64,000 bases of DNA from Chrysoperla carnea (Eukaryota; Arthropoda; Insecta; Neuroptera; Chrysopidae): positions 55,096,181-55,160,180 of the forward strand of contig NC_058340.1 of NCBI RefSeq assembly GCF_905475395.1, written 5' to 3'. Made by a program: the position numbers and the translations under genes. The first letter of the stretch is position 1. Every line of letters starts with the position of its first letter. The notes under the pieces are model-generated. The model saw only the letters and a program-made list of their open reading frames with translations, was not told the origin of the DNA and searched no databases. Below are positions 21,536 through 35,039 of the stretch, in pieces.

Positions 21536-23089
21536 TTTTCATCGATTTCTCCAAAACTAATCGGTGGAAATTTAAAAAAGCTATTTAAATTAAAGTTAAG
21601 ACATCCTATTTAAATTAAAGTTAAGACATATCCTGTATACAGGGATTTATCGCTAAAAAAAGCTTAAAGCAAAAAATGTTGGGTGTATAGACGCATATCT
21701 TATGCAGACATTCAACGTGACCTAGGTTTTCAAGCTCACTCTACCCCATAACTGGTAACCAATAGATGAACACTTTAAATTAGAAAATTGTAATTGTAAA
21801 AAAGTAACATTTTTTGTCCGAAAAATTTTTCCGCAAACCTTGCAGTTAAAACAACAACGGATTGAAAAGTTTTACCCAAAATAGTTTTTTCGTATCAAAA
21901 TTATTATTTTGTATAATTGTTTCTGCGAAATCTAGACTGAAAAAAAAAATCCCAAAAATTCAATAAAAGTGGTTCGTTTTTCAAAATTGAATGAACAAAC
22001 GCATATAAAAATGTAATTGTAAATATGTATGTAATGGAATAAATAAAGATTAACAAATAATGATGTGGGTGGCCTCTGTGATAAGGCATGCGTCAGAAAA
22101 ACGGAGGTTAAACCCCCATTATTTTTTATTATAAAAAGCTAGAATTTTTTTCTATCAATTACTGTCTAAACTATTCGGTTTCCAAAATAATTTTTCAAAG
22201 TAAAATTGTTTGTGTTTTTATAAAGAACAACTTTCTAATTTAAAACGTTAATATTTGTTAGCTATGAATCAGATTGAGGTTTTAATTGGACTTAAAAACT
22301 TATATCGAATTCGATACCGGTACAAGATGTGTCCATTTGAAATTAATATTGTTCGTTTGAGCATTCATTCCTCGATTAAAGTTATTTATTGAGTTTCAAG
22401 TATATGTCAACTTAAAAAAGCATCCTGTATATGGTATGAGTATAAGGGCGGCAAATATTATTGTTATAAAATAGCTAGATCGGGCCCTGGATAGGGTCTA
22501 ATTGAAATTTTCTTATTAAAATATTCTACGGACCCAGTAAAATAGTTTACTTAATTTCAAGTAACACAAAAATGTAAAAAAAAAAATGTTTAAATAGTTA
22601 ATTTTATTGTCTAGGTTAGCAAATTTGTAGGTAGGTAAATTACAATAGTGGAATTGAATACAAAAATAATAATAATTAAATCAACTTATTTTTACAATAA
22701 TATACATATTATTTACTACTGTTTTGAAAGTCAAATCATTACTTACTTTTTCTATAAACCAAGGTAGAAAATCTATTGGAAAATTGTTTTGCAATTACAC
22801 ATATTCATGACGACAAGTTCAATAATTTTCTTTTAGTTACAATTATTTTATCAGCTTGTGAACAACCACGAGAAAAATATTTGAAGTGGACAAAAAAAAG
22901 AAGGAATTTTTTTAAATTAGATTCAAAAGACAAAAAAAAAAAAATCCAATTGACGTAAATATTGAACTGTCCACAAAAAAAACAAGTTTCGTGTTTTATT
23001 TTATTTATTAATTATATAATAATTATTTTTGTTTATAAAAAAATCAAATATTAAAAAAAAAAAGAATTTAACAAAACATTTTTTGTTTA

Positions 23090-23230
23090 AAATATTTGCT
23101 AAAAGTTTGTTGAATTTTTGTGTACATTTTTTTATTTCAATCCAAGTGAGCTTTTGTGTGTGTTTGTGGATAATGGATTAATTGAGTTTTTTTTTATTAA
23201 GCATAATTAACTCACGAAATAATTAAAACG
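23090..23230 (+). promoter_or_regulatory. Possible untranslated exon with splice donor
   Basis: Unique-looking sequence ends in ACG|GTAAGT at 23231, a near-consensus donor, without an open frame. It could be an alternative distal first exon for the downstream gene, or chance in AT-rich DNA. No acceptor partner identified. Confidence 0.15.
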
Positions 23231-24339
23231 GTAAGTTAGCTTTATGATTTTTAGATAAGTTGTTAGCTGTGAAAGCCATTCAACAATAAAAAAAATACAA
23301 ACAATTATACCATTAAAAGTGATAGGTGTAAAATATAATGAATGCTTTTGGATAGCTTGATTATGTTAAAATGATAAGAAATGTTCTTTTATTGATTGGA
23401 TAAAAGTATAAAATTTATTAAAAAAAATTTACAAAATCAGAAAGTTTTTTTAAAATGTATTTCATTTAATTTTTTTTTGATTTTTTTCAATTTATAATTT
23501 TGATTTCATTATTGAATAAATTTTTTGGTGAACACTGGATTGTTGTAGAAAATTTTGTAAAATATTAATTTTAATCTATTTATTACAAAATAGGATTAGA
23601 AACGATTTCAATTTAAAATTAACAAATAAATTAATAATAAATTAAACCATTTTTTTTATATAAACTGCCAAAAATCGAAATTTTCAAATGAGAGATAATA
23701 CTCATAAACGTTCTTTCTTCCATTATTTTCCGCCAATTCCACAAACGTTTTATTATTTTGAAAGTTATATGATTATTTGTAGATTCTTTAAAATTTTAAA
23801 AACTACTGAAACTATCGAGATGCAACTTTTTTTAGATTCTTCTTAATAATTCAGTGATAATTTTATCACTGTACATTTAAAGATAATATAAAAATGTTTT
23901 GCTTTGAAAATCCTTAAGGGTGGTTTTTCTCTCTAAGAACGTGCTTTTTTTCCCAATTTTAAACCAAAATGAAAAATCAAATTTTACTTTTTTTTTCTTA
24001 AGTTTTATCAAATATAAGAAAGAGATAATTACGGAGAGACATTAAATAAATTTGAGTAGAAAATTGCATAGTTTTCATTTTTCGTGAGAAATTAAATTTT
24101 TTATTGTACGACTATTTGTTTCCTACCCCTAACGAAATTCGATACATTGAAAAGATGGAAGTTTTATTTTTTATATTATTCTTTGGAACAGAAGAAAATA
24201 AAGTCGATTTTTATTGTGTAATATTATTTCTATTGCATGCATAAATTGGCAAAATATTAACACTATTACTAGCTTTATTTTTATGAAACGATTACGGATC
24301 CCTATATGTGTCCTATGTCCTATCTTAACCAACTAAAAA

Positions 24340-24985
24340 AAAAAACTTTTAACAAAAAGAAAACTGACTTCAAAAGAAAAACTTTTCCAAAACAAATTAA
24401 TATGCACTAAAAAGTAAAAAAATAACGAAAATATAATGTAGTTAAAATTATTGTTATTTTTGGAGGTGTCAGCCAAGGAACCAACTCTGACAGAACAGTT
24501 TAACAGCTACATTAGCTTAGCTGACACCGACTCCAAAAATAACAATAATTTTAACTACATTATATTATCGTTTTTATTTTTACTTTTTAGTGCATATTAA
24601 TTTGTTTTGGAAAAGTTTTTCTTTTGAAGTCGGTTTTCTTTTTGTAAAAAGTTTTTTTTTTAATTTAGTGATTTTTAGTGAATCTGAAGTATACTAACTA
24701 ATTTATCACTAAAAAAGGATCATCGAAATCGATTGTCGTGATATTGAGTTATTTGTCCTCTTGTAGTGCATACTTAATGCAAATTTAAGACTTTTATGGT
24801 TTTCTAATGGATGTCATTATCAGAACTGGACCAAAATGAAATGAGACCACACGAAAAGCACCAGCTTTCAAATAGATAAAATCATCAAAATCGGTTCACT
24901 CAGTCGAAAGTTCTGAGGTAACACACATACAAAAATAAAGTCGAATTGATAACGTCCTCCTTTTTTGTTTGAAGTCGGTTAAAAA
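24340..24985 (+). mobile_element. Foldback element with conserved tail, copy 1
   Basis: Arms at about 24345-24470 and 24525-24655 are near-perfect reverse complements around a core with GGTGTCAGCCAAGG and GCTGACACC. A tail of about 330 bp follows and ends in GTTTGAAGTCGGTT, a motif also found in both arms. No transposase. Confidence 0.82.
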
Positions 24986-25975
24986 GGATACTCACGATTT
25001 CTATGGTTCTTGACAGCAGCAGCTTTCATTGCTTTTAAGATGACTTAATTTTTCATTTAAATGAATAATTTGATTAATGGACCTTATAATAAAAATTAGT
25101 GAAAATTGATTTCCTATACACGGATATGGTTATTTAAATTAGAGGAAATTACTTTTTTTGTGTTCAACTTTGAATATATATATTTTTTTTCTTTCCCCGT
25201 TCAAGGTTAACCACTTTTTTCTGTATATGTATGTGGTAATTGATTGTGATTTTACTTAATTCAGATTAATTTTCATTGCAAACTAGAATTATAAGTACTA
25301 TTGCAAAATATTTCACTTATTTTATAAATTACATTGTCAAATGTGAATGAAATTTCATTTGTTAATAAAATTACGCACATTTAGCGAATTTTCTGAAATA
25401 AAATACAGCTAGCTATTGATGCATCTATGAATTTCTTAAACTTTTAGTTTTTTTCAAAATTACCATTTAATCCAAATACGATAAACTTCTGTAGGTATAT
25501 GGAATTTTTTACTAAGTAGAATAATATCAAAAAGCAGGGTATTTGGAGAGATTTCCCGGGTATATCCTTCTTTCACGGTTTTTGAAGCATTCTGCACCAG
25601 TCTAAGCATCCTTAACTTTGAGCTACACGGTTGAAAATTTGTATGTATGAGTTGAGTTTGATTTATGGAAGTTTTTTTATGAAGTGTTGATTTTCCAGCA
25701 CTCCTTTCTCTCTTTTTATGTCGAAATATGCGATGTTTAAGGTTTTACGGACTTTTGAAAGCTAAAAATTTAAATGTAGTATATATGTACAGTGTGTCGC
25801 ATCTAAGATGAAGACACTCTCATATTTTCGTTATTTATAGGAATATCGATTTGAAATTTTGCACAGTCATTTAGAGTTATATCCAGTTAGAATTTTCAAA
25901 GAATCGATTTTGCATTTCCGGAATGTGCACATATTTAGGTATATATCTTCTTATATATTTTCCCCAGGTATTAAT

Positions 25976-26522
25976 CGAAGGCAAATTTAATCCGATCTGA
26001 TTGGAATTTTTGTTAAAAACCACTAATTTTGGATCAATCTTTTCAGCTGTAAAGTCAGCTTTTCGCTAGCTTTCACATATGTGCTTAATTCCGGGACCAG
26101 AACTCCACATTCTTGGAACCTATTAGACCTACGTTAATTTTGTTCAGAAATTTGAAAAGTATGACCCAAATTTAGTAGAATTACATACTTGGTTTATCAA
26201 AATTGGATAAAATTTGGATGTGATATAGCAAAATTAAATTTTTTGGATTCTGATGACGTCATAAAGTTAAAAAATTCTTTTTTTTGATAACACAGAGAAA
26301 TTTGATCCAATCTTATTGGAATTTTTTTTGAAACCAACTAATTTTGGATCATTCTTTTCAGTTGTCATGTTAGTTTTGCGATAGATATCACTTGTGTGCT
26401 TAATTCCGGTACCAGGAGTCCAAATTTTTGAAACCTATTATAGCTATGTTCATTTTGATCACAAATTTGAAAAGTATGACTCAATTTTAGTAAGATTACA
26501 TACTTGATTTATCAAAATTGCC
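25976..26522 (+). repeat. Tandem pair of about 240-bp units
   Basis: 25976-26213 and 26284-26522 align throughout (CTAATTTTGGATCA, GTGCTTAATTCCGG, TTTGAAAAGTATGA). The period of about 308 bases suggests one 308-bp unit with a diverged spacer. Confidence 0.7.
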
Positions 26523-27667
26523 AAAATGGTACTTTTTGATACATTTTAATAAACAGCGAATATATTAATAATAACTAAAATTTTAATCCAATTTTGTGTG
26601 TAAAACTCTGTATTATTTATTTTATTTACTATCAACAAAATTTTGATCTTGAAGATTAATAATTTCCTTATGCAAAATACCCCAGTATCATTTAGGAGAG
26701 TAATGAGTTCCTTAAAAATGTTTTTTGCTCGAAAACGTAGAGAGAATGAAGAAATTAAAAAAGTTTATCAATTAAATGTACAGACTCTTTAAAGGTAAAG
26801 CGACACGATTATGGCTACTCTCCCCAAATTTTGCCCATTGTCAGGAAATCCTATCGGCACGGCTAGCCCAAAATAATAGCTAGTTGCTAACAAAGAAAAT
26901 ATGACGAGTAAATTATACGCCATTACGTGGTTTTAATAATTATAATTATTTTTAACTCTTAAGATTATAAATATGTCACCGATAAAAATATAATTGCGCT
27001 AAAATAATATTATCAAGGGAATAATTTCGTTAAAAATAATTTAAATATTCTAAAAATTAAAAAGCCATTTTTATTGTACGTAATAAAATTATTACATTGT
27101 ATATAAATAATATAACGTCAATCACGTTTTAAGGTAATTTTGAATCCTTAAAGTTGCCTTGTCAAACATTGACATATAACAACTACGTAATAACAAAATG
27201 ATAATTAAAATAAATGTAATATAATTAACATACTTAATAGTTTTAATACCATGTATATTGATCAATATTTCTAACGTTTACAAATTTTAATCTAAATTTA
27301 TTATCCAGGTTTTTTCTGGATCATTTTGAGTTTTGAAGAAAAAGGGTAGTTTATACAAAAAATAGGATCTATATAGGAAGTTATAGCATTCAAAAGGACG
27401 AAAACTTATAGTAGCCTTGAATTTGACCTTGATCTTCTGGATCAAAATTTTCGGCGTACTCTGCTTTCCGTTTTAGAATTTGAGTGGGATTACATGTTAA
27501 TAATTAGAGTGGTATATATGGTGCTTTAACCATGAGCTTTTTAATTCTGCTTCTTTAATTAGTCTGCAAAAGCTGGCTTGTTTTCCAAAACTTTACAAAT
27601 CATGTGTCACCTTCTTTTTGTTAAATTATAGATTTCAAAAAGTTTGCCGCTTAACCGAATGTATACA

Positions 27668-27850
27668 AACCAAATCTGATGTTCCTAACTGTTCCTGACA
27701 CTTTCGCGAAAGCTGAGCAGACTTTCTCTAAATTAAAGTTGGTTAAAAGATACGGTAATTTAGCGATACTGTCCATCGAAAACAATAAGTGCGCAAGTAA
27801 AATCTTGGAAAAAGACGCTTTAGTTATAAGGTCTTGGGTTTATGTAACAC
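27668..27850 (+). pseudogene. hAT transposase relic (C-terminal dimerisation region)
   Basis: Reads TVPDTFAKAEQTFSKLKLVK then YGNLAILSIEN, the pattern of the hAT C-terminal dimerisation block. About ten residues usually present between these parts are missing and no upstream transposase is readable. It lies 500 bp from the 28354 hAT element; whether the two belong together is unknown. Confidence 0.6.
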
Positions 27851-28353
27851 TAAAGTGTTGAAAGCGGCTGTAAAGTTAGTATAAATTTTTTGGACGGACA
27901 AAATCCTAATATTTTTACTTTGCATTTTCACAATATCATAATAACGAGTTTTTTTTAATGGTGGCCTAAAATTTGGTTTTGTTCCCCAGTGTTTTCAGCC
28001 TTACTTTCAGCAGCGCTCATCCCTTCCATTTTTGGGGTTTTGAGGTGATCTAACGGCCCACCTTCATTCTTTGTGAGTAGTAAGATCACATTTCCATTTG
28101 ATATGGAAGTATTCACCCAGAAAATAACGACAGCCGCAGTAAAAATTATAACTTATTGAATAAAGACTATTGGAAAAAATGTCTCTAATTAAGTGTATGA
28201 CATACCTACCTTAATAAACACAACGAGGCATTCTTTTGCAACCCAACCAACAAGACTCTTCCCCGAAAAATAAATCAGCGTAGTTTTAGTGCTCCAGTCT
28301 GGATTTTTCACTATTATTATTTCCGAACTTTCTGGATGTTTATTGATAATATA

Positions 28354-28682
28354 CAGTGCCGGATTAAGCCATCGCGGACCTGTAGCAAATTCTGTTGTAC
28401 CGGAGTCGGTTGCAACGAGATGTATGTGTGTGGTTTCTTTTTTTCGTCTTCGAAAATCTACTTGGGGACCTTCCTCTTGCAAAACTTACCTCAATTTGTC
28501 CATTTGCTTTTTTAGTCTTTGTATTCTATCTGGAGCCCCCGCCAAGTGTGCCCTTTGTCCATATAAACAGGTAAAAATTTTTTTACATTTATCACTCAGT
28601 GAAGAATGCGCGGACCCCAAAAGCGCCGGTCTTGTAGCATTTGCCACTCTTGCTACATGAACATCTGGTTAATCCGCCACTG
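28354..28682. mobile_element. Non-autonomous hAT element, 329 bp
   Basis: Ends CAGTGCCGGATTAAGCC and, in reverse, CAGTGGCGGATTAACCAG. Flanking 8-bp repeats ATAATATA (28346-28353) and ATAATACA (28683-28690) differ at one base. An 8-bp duplication with CAGTG-type ends is characteristic of hAT transposons. GC-richer than its surroundings; no intact transposase. Confidence 0.8.
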
Positions 28683-29183
28683 ATAATACAGGAAAAAAAA
28701 TTTGACTTTGAAAAGGAATATTAACATTACATTATATGGTGATATCAGGCCTCATAAAATTTTGGATTGATATGTTTATCAGCCATGTTTTTATTTTATA
28801 TTACTTAAAAAATTTTGAAACAATATAAACGTAAAAGTCCCTCATTTGAATATGTAGCCATGAGCTGGTGACAAGGATTTCTAGAAGTAATCAAAAAACC
28901 CTGAGCTGTTTGTCATACTTGCATATGGATGGCACTGTAAATAGTATGCCACTAAAAATTTTCCATAAAATAAAAAACTATAAACAAGCAATAAAGAAAC
29001 ACACAAATTGATTGAATTGTGCAGCCGCCAAGGGCAGTTTTCTTCATATATTCATTGTGCCTTTTTCCGCCCAAAACATTTTCTTACTATTTAATTCGCT
29101 GATTCGAATTTGGATTGTAAGAACTATCATAAGTCACAACATCAGCAGTTTATAACATTTATCTATAAACAAATGCAATTTTT

Positions 29184-29735
29184 ATACCATACATATATGT
29201 AATATGCAAGGTAAACTAAGTTTAGTCCCAAGTTTGTAACGCTTACAAATATTGATGCTATGCATAAAATTTTGGTATACGTGTTCATAAAATCACCTAA
29301 TTAGTCCATTTCCGTTTGTCCGTTCGTCCGCTCGTTTGTGGACGCGATAACTCAAAAACGCAAAAAGATATCAAGCTGAAATTTTTACAGCGTACTCAAG
29401 CCGTAAAAAATGAGGCCGAGTTCGTAAATGAGCAACATAGGTCAATTGGGTCTTGGGTCCGTAGAACCAATCTTGTAAACCGTTAGAGATAGAACAAAAG
29501 TTTAAATATAAAAAAGTTCCTTATAAAAAACAAAACAACTCTAGATTGAAACATTTTTTCGTAAACATCACTGTTTACCCGTGAGGGCGCAAATTGTAAA
29601 GTATGTATTATATATGGTAATATCAGTTATATTAGTTATGTATGTGTGACATGTATGAATGTGTAATGTGACAGAGTAATCAACACTGTTTATGCATGGT
29701 ATTTCAACAATTAACTCAGTCAATTGTTTGCTATT
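29184..29735 (+). mobile_element. HINE-like element, full length with worn 3' end
   Basis: 5' ATACCAT after TTTT; GTCCGTTCGTCCG core near 29317; complete middle; 3' hairpin kept, but the final CACTTG is degraded. Confidence 0.83.
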
Positions 29736-30435
29736 CTTTTTTCGTTATTACAACAATTTTTTTTTCGTTGAGCTAAAGATGGAACTTCGATACTTCGTAT
29801 ATTCACTCATATCTGTAACTTTCTTTACAAACTAGAAATTTGTACCTAACTAAAACTGTTACCAATAAAGCAAGCACATCAATATCCTCACATCATTTTA
29901 ATTTTAGTTGAAGATTGTTACTAAACCTAAAGTCGCTAATAATTAATTTTCATGAAGTCAATAAGGGCCATATACCTATAAATGTGCGTCAATACGTGCT
30001 TGTTTTTTTTTGTTTATTAGGTGTATATTAAGCTAAATTATTTTTTATTTATTAATAATAATGAAATAAATAATATCATGAATTAAAAATAATTTTTTGC
30101 GTCAAAGTAATGGATTTTCGTAATAAATATAAATATGACGCTTCCTAAAAATGTAATCAGTATCATAAACTCTTTTTTTTATTGAGGGCTATAATGTCTT
30201 TTATTCATATATTTTACTTAATTTTTTGTTTGCCACGCGTCTATAAATATTTTGGTAATGCGTCTTTTGATTTTTACAAATTTTGACGAATGTCTATAAA
30301 ATTATTTTATGCGTCTTTAATAAATCTTTACTAATGATACAGAAGAATTAGCAATAATTAGACCACTTTTTTACAGAATCAAACACAAATTTAAGTAGAT
30401 GTTATAAGAATAACGTCCCCTTGAGAATTGATAGA

Positions 30436-30577
30436 ACAGTTTAAATATAAAAAATTTTTCTTACAAAAAAATAAACAACTTGTTTGAAATATTTTTTCGC
30501 AAACATCATTGTTTACGTGTGACACGCGTTTTTCTCTTGTACTATCTCTAACGGTTTACAAAATGGGTCCTACGGTC
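30436..30577. mobile_element. HINE-like element, two scrambled fragments
   Basis: 30436-30515 matches the forward middle (AACAAACATCATTGTTTAC type) and 30534-30577 matches the same family in reverse (CTCTAACGGTTTACAA). The join suggests an inversion or nested event. Confidence 0.55.
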
Positions 30578-31378
30578 ATATTCGCACAGCACATATTCGT
30601 AATCATCTACCTGCTAAAAACCTTCAGAAAACGCTGTGTCCACTCTTCCCGATTTTACTTCTTACAAAATTCCCATCCCGCAAAAGTTCTATTTAACAAA
30701 TATTTTAAAGTATTTAATCTAAACGACATTGGTAAGGTCTTACAATCTAAAATAAAATAAGTTTATTTTGAAAATGTTTTTCCGTATAATATTTTTTATT
30801 GAACCATAAATTTATCAATACTATTGATAAACTATTCAAAACAGTAATTAACTTTTAATAGTCTATGATTATAATTAAATTTACAAAGTTCAGCTGATTT
30901 ATCTTTATTATGGAATCACCAAAATCAAAGTGCATATTTTGGAATCACCTTAAACTGTCCTTTTGAATTTTTTTAAATGCCGTTCGTTATATGCCATTTT
31001 AGGATAAGGTTCGTTTTATGCCAGGAGGTAAAACTTCTACGTAAATACCACACTAATAAACTGTTGAATCATTTTAAAGTCAAAAATTAAAGATCATCAC
31101 TTTATCAAGATTTAGGTACAATATCTTTTAAATCCAAGATTTACATTATTCATATAAAAATTATTTAGTTTTGCAAAAAAAGAACTATTGTTGAGTTGAT
31201 TACGAGTTTTTCTTCAAAACAATTAAAATGAAAGTAGGGTGAACTTCCACCCAGAAAATTTGTCTTCGAGATCAAAATACATATAAAAAACTAAGCTGGG
31301 GTAGACTCACATTAAAATACTATTGGTATTCTAACTGCAGCGCCAATAGGTCAGTAACGCCTACTACATGTTAAATTC

Positions 31379-32037
31379 GACAAAATTGCTACCAGAAAAC
31401 AAAAAAATACGTTGTTATAGAAGAAAACAAGCCTAGAAACATAACATAAAGAGGTCCGATTTCGGCATCAAAAATTAAAAAATTTCACTTGCTGCTAAAA
31501 TATCACTGTCGAAGAAGTCTAGATGAAGAGATTAAGCCCCGAAAAATCGATCTTCCATAATCTCTCGACCAAGAGGAAAGTTTTTACGAAAGATATTTTT
31601 TTTTTCGAAAAAATGCGATATTTTGAAAAATTTTCAAAAGTTATTGCTAAAAAATTCTGAAGATTTGTGAACCTATTATACTCATAACTTCACCAAGTAT
31701 CAATTAAAATCGAAAACGAAAAAAAGTTATAAACAAATGTAAAAACAACAATTTTCGCTCATTTTTTCAAGTTTTCTCGGCACCTACATATCCAAATCGG
31801 ACTTACCAGACGTCAATCCTTCGGTTTTTTTGAGATCTAGAACTTTTCTTTTTAATTTTTTGCATTGGACTTGAACGTTATTTTTTATCAAAAGAAACCC
31901 GTTTTTTTTTTTTTACTTTTGCAAATTTTTTCGGTTAACTTAGCCATTAATTAGCTATAGACAAAAACGCTATACTTCTTGGCTTGTTTTCTTCTATAAC
32001 AACGTATTTTTTGTTTTCTGATAGTAATTTTGTCATC
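31379..32037. mobile_element. TIR element with 60-bp terminal repeats
   Basis: 31379-31440 and 31976-32037 are reverse complements with few mismatches (ACGTTGTTATAGAAGAAAAC in both). The 535-bp interior has no long frame. No clear target duplication seen. Confidence 0.72.
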
Positions 32038-33052
32038 CGTTTCGTAGATTAATTGGATTAATACAATAACTTTTAAACCCAAGATTCGCTTTAAAGATCA
32101 AAAGCATATAAAAAAATACTATCTGGTATTTAGGTAGTACATAGGATACAAATTATTGTGATTTGATCTGATCCAAAGATTTTTGCATAGGATTAATAAA
32201 AATAATTTCTCTAGCTAAAATTGTGCCTTGTAATTTTTTTTATAATTTTTTACAGAAGTCAGAACCATATCATTCACACTTCAGACACACTTTTTTATCA
32301 ATTTTTCAAAATCTCCTCAAATTTTTTTTTTTAAATTACAAAAATTATAAAACTTTTTTACTTTGACCAAAAAAATTCACTCATTGATCACTTTCACTGA
32401 TCAAACAATTAACTAATTTCTAAAATGCGTCAAGTGCATGATAATTGAGAAAATTAATTGATATTGAATTGAGCGGGCAGAGAAATGCTTACTTTATTAC
32501 ATGAATAAGTCACGATCGATCAGCTGGATAGGTCAAATCATATAATGACTTTTAGATTAAATAAATTTTGATTAAATTTAATCTAATTTTTCATAAAAAG
32601 TATTATTTATCAACAAAACTAAAATAATGTATTAAATTATTTGATATAAGAGCATTTTTTTTAACTATTTATGTGGTGAAGTTCTTTTATGCTGACATTG
32701 AAAAGACGATAGGTCAATCGGATCATATTACGTACTGGAAAGCAGATGATATTTTATAAATTTTGTAAACTTTTATATTTTGAGAAGAATTTGTTAAAAA
32801 TACAATGTAAACATATATAGTGTGTTCATTTCAAAAGTATCCACCTTTAATAACTCTTGATTCCTGGTATATGATTATTGTGAAGTACAAAAATGGTACC
32901 TAGAAAATTTTGGGTATCAACCATAGTAAAAAAAAAGAAATCGATCTTTTGGTTCTTGAGAAAGACTACACAGAAGATAGAAGGCATCCACTCCTTATAA
33001 TATGTAGCCTATCTTAAGAATCAATTAATCGATTTCGTTTTTTTTCCTGGAC

Positions 33053-33210
33053 TAGATTGATACCCCCGCCCCCGCTTCACTTAGCTTAAAAGTAAAAACC
33101 ACCGCTTTATAGCCTCCACCCTCTCTTGATATACACAGTTTTCAATTTGGTTAAATGTGCAATAGTCAATGAATTATGATTGAGTATATCAGAATAGTTT
33201 TTTAAATTAT
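33053..33210 (+). repeat. Diverged relative of the 37063/48114 repeat
   Basis: CTAGATTGATACCCCCGCCC start, AGCTTAAAAGTAAA, and GAGTATATCAGAATAG match the family in order. Confidence 0.5.
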
Positions 33211-33427
33211 TTATAACTTTTTATTATGCTGGGAAGCTATTCGTGTGAACCTCAAGGGTCTCACTAGACTCTACCCACGGCTTATTTTGTTTTTATAATC
33301 CATTTATTGACATTGATCATTTATTTTTTACAATAATAGGTGTAGTATAGTAAAAAACAGCGTATTTGTTCATCATTAATTCATTATGTAAATTTATTTT
33401 AACGAATTACCTATATTTATATTTAAA

Positions 33428-33989
33428 CAAGTGAAAACAAACAATTGACTGAGTTTATTGTTGAATTACCATGTATAGACAGTGTTGATTACACTGTCAC
33501 ATTACACATACATACATACCTGTCACACATATACATATAACTAATATAAACATAATACTATACAATTTGCGCTCTCACGGGTAAACAGTGAAGTTTCCGA
33601 AAAAATGATTCAAACAAAAATTGTTTATTTTTTTATAAAGAACATTTTTTACATTTAAACTTTTGTTCTCTAAACATCTCTAACGGATTACAAGATGTGT
33701 CTTACGGACCCAAGACCCAATTGACCTATGTTGCTCATTTACGAACTTGACCTCACCTTTTACGTCCTCAGCACGCTATAAAAATTTCAGCTAGATATCT
33801 CTTTTCGTTTTTGAGTAATCGTGATGACAGACGTACAGACATACGACAGACAGACAAGCGGAAATGGACTAATTAGGTGATTTTATGAACACCTATACCA
33901 AAATTCTTTGCTTAGCATCAATATTTTTAAGCGTTACAAACTTGGGACTAAGCTTAGTATACCTTGCATATTATATATATGCATGGTAT
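33428..33989 (-). mobile_element. HINE-like element, full length
   Basis: CAAGTG start and ATACCATG complement end, flanked by AA on both sides in this orientation (TT on the other strand). Core GACAGACGTACAGACATACGACAGAC is partly degraded. Confidence 0.86.
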
Positions 33990-34246
33990 AAAAATAAAAA
34001 TCAATAGCTACCTTGATACGTTATATGTAAACATGAAACTTAAACATACTAATATTATAAAATCGGAAGTATTTGTTTATTTGCTTAACATAGCACTTAT
34101 TTCACGCCAAACAACGAATCGGAGTAGATAAGATTTTGCAAAGATAGTGTGTAGATATAAGACTTGCAAGAAAACAAATAAATTACAGAAAAACTGGTAT
34201 TCTTTGACTTTATTTTTCCCCACAATCAATCAAAATTTGAACATGA

Positions 34247-34792
34247 CGAGTGAAAACAAACAATTGACTGAGTTAATTGTTGAAATACCATGTATAGTCA
34301 GTGTTGATTTCTTTATCACATAACACATACAAACATGTGACATACATAACTGATAATCAAGTATAGTATCTACATATTATAAAATTTCCGCCTAATTGGC
34401 GCCCTCACGGGTAAACAGTGATGTTTACAAAAAATGTTTCAAACAAAAGTTGTTTAATTTTTGATAAGAAACATTTAAACTTTTGTTCTATCTCTAACGG
34501 TTTACAAGATGGGTCCTACGGACCCAAGACCCAATTGAATTATGATGCTCATTTACGAACTTGACCTCGCTTTTTACGTCCTGAGTACGCTGTAAAAATT
34601 TCAGCTCGATATCTTTTTTCGTTTTTGAGTTATCGTGTCCACAGACGCACGGACGGACAACCGGAAATGGACTAATTAGGTGATTTTATGAACACCTATG
34701 ACAAAATTTTTTTCCTAGCATCATTATTTTTAAGTGTTACAAACTTTGGACTAAACTTAATATACTATGTATATTTCATATATACATGGTAT
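34247..34792 (-). mobile_element. HINE-like element, full length
   Basis: Same orientation as the copy at 33428, about 260 bp away. End reads CGAGTG; the other end is the ATACCATG complement. The middle is well conserved. Confidence 0.85.
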
Positions 34793-34903
34793 AAAAATGT
34801 TGGCAGGAATAGTCGGTCAAATTATGGAATAGAAAAACACACACACTGGCATACTTTTCTACTTCCTGTTTATATGAAATAATTACGCTTAGAAATATTT
34901 ATG

Positions 34904-35036
34904 ATACCTAATTAGTTCATTTCCGGCTGTCTATCCGTCCGCCTGTCCGTAATCACGGTAAAAAGTGAGTTTGAGTTTGTAAATAAGCAACATAAGTGAA
35001 TTGGTTCTTGGGTCCGTAGACCCCATCTTGTAAAAT
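34904..35036 (+). mobile_element. HINE-like element fragment
   Basis: Short forward piece from TTAGTTCATTTCCGG through GTCCGCCTGTCCG to CCCATCTTGTAAA. Abuts the next copy and is probably a truncated partner in a tandem pair. Confidence 0.65.
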
Positions 35037-35039
35037 TAA

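Larger units (their letters stand above)
20160..24339. other. Gene-free AT-rich DNA
   Basis: Holds the dispersed repeat at 21395 and the possible exon at 23090. Short open frames show low-complexity, AT-driven composition and no family motif. Confidence 0.5.
28691..33052. other. Gene-free DNA between hAT and HINE copies
   Basis: Outside the HINE-like copies (29184, 30436) and the TIR element at 31379, no gene or repeat partner is seen. Confidence 0.5.

Noticed and set aside
28189..28660. 97- and 123-codon frames on both strands
   Set aside because: They cross the ends of the hAT element, overlap each other, and show no family motif.
34688..34882. 64-codon frame (MNTYDKIFFLASLFLS)
   Set aside because: The same peptide pattern appears at 4470 and 16390 because it is read from the HINE repeat; not a conserved gene.
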